Shown piece after piece: positions 60,954 through 64,000 of a DNA stretch of 64,000 nucleotides (position 1 is the first letter of the stretch; each line of letters starts with the position of its first letter). Source of the stretch: Corynebacterium pseudodiphtheriticum DSM 44287 (lineage in GTDB: Bacteria; Actinomycetota; Actinomycetes; Mycobacteriales; Mycobacteriaceae). The position numbers and the translations under genes were made by a program. The notes beneath the pieces are model-generated. The model worked only from the letters and a program-made list of their open reading frames with translations, was not told the origin of the DNA and did no database searches. The stretch is taken from contig NZ_JIAH01000007.1 of the NCBI RefSeq assembly GCF_000688415.1, positions 186,001 through 250,000 on the forward strand, written 5' to 3'.

Positions 60954-62611
60954 TGTAGGGGAGAAGTTTTGCGATGCCGAAGCAGGTAGGAAACAACGGT
61001 AACGATACTGGTTATGACCAGGGCAGTGAGCAGTGCTTGTGCGTAAATACCAGCAACAACTTCCGGCGGCAGTGCCATTCCGCGGGGCAAAGTTAAGAAG
61101 CTCACTATGACGCAATAGATTGTGACCAGAACCCGGAATACGGCACGGTTGGCCCATGCGGCTAGTGGAACGATTGCCCACAGTAGGTACCACGGGTGTA
61201 CAACCGGAAAAAATATGACTAACACGAGAGTTGCCATACCAAGCCCCCCGACCGGATGGATAGCTCCCCGAAAAGTGGCGAAGAGCATGCGGAGCAGGAA
61301 AATTCCTGACACCACCACACCAAGAGTGCGGGTGATTACCAAAATGGACTCTGTGTGGTCTCCCAACCCCAGCACTGTGCCAATAAAACCGCTGATCACT
61401 CCCAATGCTGTTGTTAAAGACAGCCAACTGCGGATGGTCGCAGCCCCGCCTTGCGCACTGATCCAACCGAGGTCGATACCAGTAATTAGTGTGATCACAG
61501 CGATGCTGACCACAAGCGTTACAAGGTAGAAACCAGCTGCCAAGACGACCGCTAGCCAGCGGCGCATGCCGTTGTTCGCCAGCCAACGTGCCAGTGCCAT
61601 GCCGACGAAACCCAAAGCGATAAAGCCGGTAACCTTGACCATCCCGGCGCACGCAAGTAGAAATCCACCGGCGAATAATAAGTTCCATCGCCGTGCCGAA
61701 CTCGGATTGTCAATACCGCGAAGGGCTAGTTCTATGCCAACCAAGAGGAAGCCCAATAAAATTGCTTCGTTGTGAATACCACCCAGCAAGTGAAGCATGA
61801 CCACGGGGTTGAGCACTCCAAGCCATAAGGCAGTTTCTGGGGCGATTCCACAACGTCTCGCAAGCTTGGCAAGCGCCCAAGCCATCGCGATGATACCCAC
61901 TAGGGAAATTAGGCGGTGCGCGAGAACACCGAATACGATTCCGTCGCTAGTTAGCTGGCTGATCGCAGCAGCGATGCCCAAAGCTACGGGGCCATATGGG
62001 GAAGGGGATTGCGCCCAGATAAAAGGCACTGAGCGTGCCAACGCGTTTTCAGTCCCGAGAAGTTCCACCGGTCCTGCTTCATACGGGCTCAAGCCCTGCG
62101 CAACGATTGAGCCATTCGCCAGGTAAGAATAAATGTCTTGTGTAAATAGAGGAGCTGTAAACACCAATGGCACCGACCAGGCGACCAAAGTTAGTTTTAA
62201 CTCGCCGGTGCCAATCGTGAGACGCTGCGCAGAGTCGAAACGGAAACTAATTCCGACAAATCGAGCCATAGCAACCCACGAGAATACTAAAATTCCGATC
62301 CCCAGCATGACTAATGCAGAGGAGGTCTGCAGCATACGGGCCATTAACGAACCCAACGGAAAATCCGAATATGGGTTGTTAACTACGGGAAGAGCACCTG
62401 CACCGAGTCCGCCCAAGCCGATCAGAAGAGTCGCAACCGTGCCCATCCATTGCCAAAGACGAAATAACCGAGCCTCCCGGGGCGTGGGCTCCTGGTGTAC
62501 CGGAGGTTTTTGCGTGGCGTCGGAGAGCTGCGCAGAGCGTGATCCAGCTGTGCCCACTCGCGGTAAAACCGCGCGGATGGAGGGCCAAGGGTTCAGCGTG
62601 CGCAAATTCAC
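60950..62611 (-). CDS. mptB: Alpha-(1->6)-mannopyranosyltransferase (MptB-like)
   Basis: It is a polyprenyl-phosphate-mannose dependent GT-C glycosyltransferase that builds the mannan core of lipoarabinomannan and lipomannan. The 553 residues include about 13 hydrophobic helices; the cytoplasmic N-terminus of about 48 residues is followed by the first helix (GTVATLLIGLGGLGAGALP). The first extracellular loop has an acidic region (PYSDFPLGSL), later TQDIYSYLANGSIVAQGLSPYE, usual for this family. The GTG at 62611 has only a weak ribosome site. MptA and MptB are hard to separate by eye, but the ctaA/suf neighbourhood supports MptB. Confidence 0.85.
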   Translation of the reverse strand: MNLRTLNPWPSIRAVLPRVGTAGSRSAQLSDATQKPPVHQEPTPREARLFRLWQWMGTVATLLIGLGGLGAGALPVVNNPYSDFPLGSLMARMLQTSSALVMLGIGILVFSWVAMARFVGISFRFDSAQRLTIGTGELKLTLVAWSVPLVFTAPLFTQDIYSYLANGSIVAQGLSPYEAGPVELLGTENALARSVPFIWAQSPSPYGPVALGIAAAISQLTSDGIVFGVLAHRLISLVGIIAMAWALAKLARRCGIAPETALWLGVLNPVVMLHLLGGIHNEAILLGFLLVGIELALRGIDNPSSARRWNLLFAGGFLLACAGMVKVTGFIALGFVGMALARWLANNGMRRWLAVVLAAGFYLVTLVVSIAVITLITGIDLGWISAQGGAATIRSWLSLTTALGVISGFIGTVLGLGDHTESILVITRTLGVVVSGIFLLRMLFATFRGAIHPVGGLGMATLVLVIFFPVVHPWYLLWAIVPLAAWANRAVFRVLVTIYCVIVSFLTLPRGMALPPEVVAGIYAQALLTALVITSIVTVVSYLLRHRKTSPLQ

Positions 62612-62789
62612 GGAAGCCTATTTTAGTCATATTCCTCGGGTAGCTGTAACCCTGTCGGTTCTGCTTTGGCAGGGTATGGGCGATAGCGATTTCATCTCGG
62701 CGTGGAAAGTCATAGTTTTTGATGAATATGGCCAGCTGGTTGGTGCTAGGTATAACCCACTCCAGCTGGACACTGCGCGATATTTAAGG

Positions 62790-62801
62790 AACACTAGTGT
62801 T
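62790..62801. promoter_or_regulatory. Candidate SufR operator
   Basis: AACACTAGTGTT at 62790-62801 is a perfect 12-bp palindrome located 38 bases before the sufR ATG, in the region expected to hold the sufR promoter. SufR-type repressors control their own operon, so this is the obvious binding site. The palindrome is seen; the binding is inferred. Confidence 0.55.
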
Positions 62802-62839
62802 GTCAAAAGGTGAATCACCGTTAAGGGCTAAGGAGGTGC

Positions 62840-63625
62840 ATGATGGCGACTATGCCCGACAGAAGTGTCGATAGTGACAAAGGTTCCGGCGAAGCTACTG
62901 GGCTGACTGGAAAAGAAACACGTACTACTGATGGCGATACCCGTCGCCAAGTAATGCACTTGCTGCTCAAGCAAGGGCCGATTACGGCTGGAATGCTTGG
63001 TGATCATCTCGGCCTTTCGGCCGCGGGTGTGCGCAGACACCTGGACATTTTGGTGGAGGATGGATTGACGGAAACCGTGCACCGTCGCCCGCGAGGGCAG
63101 ACGCGGGGTCGGCCCGCAAAACACTTCCGCTTAACTGATCGAGGACGTGCATATTTCGGGCACTCCTACGACCTATTGGCATCGGATGCTCTGGAAGCTC
63201 TGCGTGAAGCTGGAGGGGCAGATGCGGTCCGTGCTTTCGCACGGCAGCGTGTCCGGAAAATCCTCGATAAAATAACACCAGCGACATCCCCAGATGACGC
63301 TGAGGAGCAAGTTGATGAACATGCGGTGGAGCACACCGCCAAACAGTTAGCGGAAACGTTGAGCGCACATGGTTACATATCGACGGTGCGCCCGTCGGAA
63401 TCAGGCATCCAGATGTGCCAGCATCATTGCCCCATCGCTCACGTTGCGGCAGAACACCCAGAATTGTGTGAAGCCGAGCATGAGGTCATCACTTCGCTTC
63501 TGAGCCAACACGTGCAGCCCTTGGCTACCATCGCGGAAGGCCACGGTATTTGCACCACGAATATTCCCTTGACGCAATCACAAACCATCATGAAAGGAGC
63601 TGGTCATGACTCAGGCACAACCTAA
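62840..63625 (+). CDS. sufR: Iron-sulfur cluster-binding repressor SufR
   Basis: It represses the suf operon when it carries an Fe-S cluster. The 261-residue protein has a winged-helix DNA-binding part (LLKQGPITAGMLGDHLGLSA) and RPAKHFRLTDRGRAYF. Four cysteines sit at 193, 197, 210 and 238 with the spacing C-x3-C-x12-C-x27-C, as in the SufR family. AAGGAGG lies just before the ATG; an ATG 3 bases later is equally possible. Its 3' end overlaps sufB by 20 bases, so it is the first gene of the suf operon. Confidence 0.93.
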   Translation: MMATMPDRSVDSDKGSGEATGLTGKETRTTDGDTRRQVMHLLLKQGPITAGMLGDHLGLSAAGVRRHLDILVEDGLTETVHRRPRGQTRGRPAKHFRLTDRGRAYFGHSYDLLASDALEALREAGGADAVRAFARQRVRKILDKITPATSPDDAEEQVDEHAVEHTAKQLAETLSAHGYISTVRPSESGIQMCQHHCPIAHVAAEHPELCEAEHEVITSLLSQHVQPLATIAEGHGICTTNIPLTQSQTIMKGAGHDSGTT

Positions 63626-64000
63626 GCCAGAGACTCCGCAGATGACCGATGATGAGATTATCGATTCGATCGGTGCCTACGAGTACGGCTGGCACGACTC
63701 CGACGCCGCGGGCGCATCCGCTGAACGTGGCATTAGCGAAGAAGTAGTCCGCGACATCTCACGCCGTAAGAATGAGCCAGAGTGGATGCTCGAAGCTCGT
63801 CTGAAGGCTTACCGCATCTTTGAAAAGAAACCAATGCCTACGTGGGGCGCTGATCTGTCGGATATCGACTTCGATCAGATTAAATACTACGTCTCTTCGA
63901 CTGAGGGCCAAGCTGCTTCCTGGGAAGACCTCCCAGAAGACATTAAGGCTACTTATGACAAACTCGGCATCCCAGAAGCAGAAAAGCAGCGGTTGGTTGC
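63606..64000 (+). CDS. sufB: Fe-S cluster assembly protein SufB, N-terminal fragment
   Basis: It is part of the SufBCD scaffold complex that builds Fe-S clusters. The first 131 residues are in the window. The family start includes DEIIDSIGAYEYGWHD, GISEEVVRDISRRKNEPEW and MLEARLKAYRIFEKKPMPTW, followed by DQIKYYVSSTEGQAASWED. The start lies inside sufR, with AAAGGAG 8 bases upstream. The gene runs off the window edge; the rest of the suf operon is expected beyond. Confidence 0.95.
   Translation, partial: MTQAQPKPETPQMTDDEIIDSIGAYEYGWHDSDAAGASAERGISEEVVRDISRRKNEPEWMLEARLKAYRIFEKKPMPTWGADLSDIDFDQIKYYVSSTEGQAASWEDLPEDIKATYDKLGIPEAEKQRLV

Noticed and set aside
60954..61688. N-terminal extension of the ABC ATPase frame
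   Set aside because: The frame is open inside mptB but gives Cys/Gly/His-rich nonsense before the true MSDVHKTF start at 60953.
62133..62813. Plus-strand open frame opposite mptB and into the sufR upstream region
   Set aside because: It overlaps the transmembrane gene mptB in antisense and has no protein-like pattern; the sequence is a shadow.

Overview
The window is a chromosomal core segment of an actinobacterium of the order Mycobacteriales, most probably a Corynebacterium of moderate GC content (about half G+C by eye). The evidence is gene content and order: alaS-ruvX-mltG-aroE-aroCKB-pepQ-efp-nusB, pyrRBC-carAB-pyrF-mihF-gmk-rpoZ, coaBC-metK-priA-fmt-rsmB-rpe-rib genes-uvrC-rapZ-yvcK-whiA-gap-pgk-tpi-secG, then pgl-opcA-zwf-tal-tkt, ctaB, qor, ctaA, mptB, sufR-sufB. 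The actinobacterial-type integration host factor, OpcA, MptB and a helicase-dead PriA point to the same group. No tRNA, rRNA, CRISPR array, insertion sequence or prophage was seen.

Layout. 1-3 kb: end of rarA, a strong hairpin, and alaS. 3-12 kb: a plus-strand run of ruvX, mltG, the shikimate genes (aroE, a small prepilin peptidase, aroC, aroK, aroB, aroQ), pepQ, efp and nusB, then a PPK2-type polyphosphate kinase. 13-15.6 kb: a minus-strand group of two YbjN-like proteins and a TIGR01777-type epimerase. 15.6-25.7 kb: the UMP operon pyrR-pyrB-pyrC-carA-carB-pyrF, with a probable PyrR-binding hairpin against the pyrR ribosome site, then mihF, gmk and rpoZ, closed by a clear terminator. 25.9-27.7 kb: a solute:sodium symporter preceded by a 45-residue membrane protein, with its own promoter. 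27.8-43 kb: coaBC, metK, priA, fmt, rsmB, rpe, the riboflavin genes, a PH-domain protein and uvrC. 42-49 kb: rapZ-yvcK-whiA, the lower glycolysis genes gap-pgk-tpi and secG. 49-56 kb, minus strand: the pentose phosphate operon. 56-64 kb: heme O/A synthesis (ctaB, ctaA), a quinone oxidoreductase, an ABC-2 exporter coupled to the mannosyltransferase gene mptB, and the start of the suf operon.

The most unusual feature is the pentose phosphate operon. Transketolase and transaldolase, normally two adjacent genes in corynebacteria, are one uninterrupted 1103-residue reading frame joined by a low-complexity linker of about 40 residues. Other points of note are the unlisted small membrane protein coupled to the symporter, the PyrR leader hairpin, a perfect 12-bp palindrome before sufR and another in the promoter of the YbjN pair, likely leaderless starts of rpe, rapZ and gap, a 37-residue insert in riboflavin synthase, and the absence of ppc from the tpi-secG interval.

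Most remaining genes are ordinary housekeeping genes. Functions are assigned by recognising families and motifs by eye. Start codons were chosen from ribosome-binding sites, overlaps and conserved N-termini and often differ from the longest possible reading frame.
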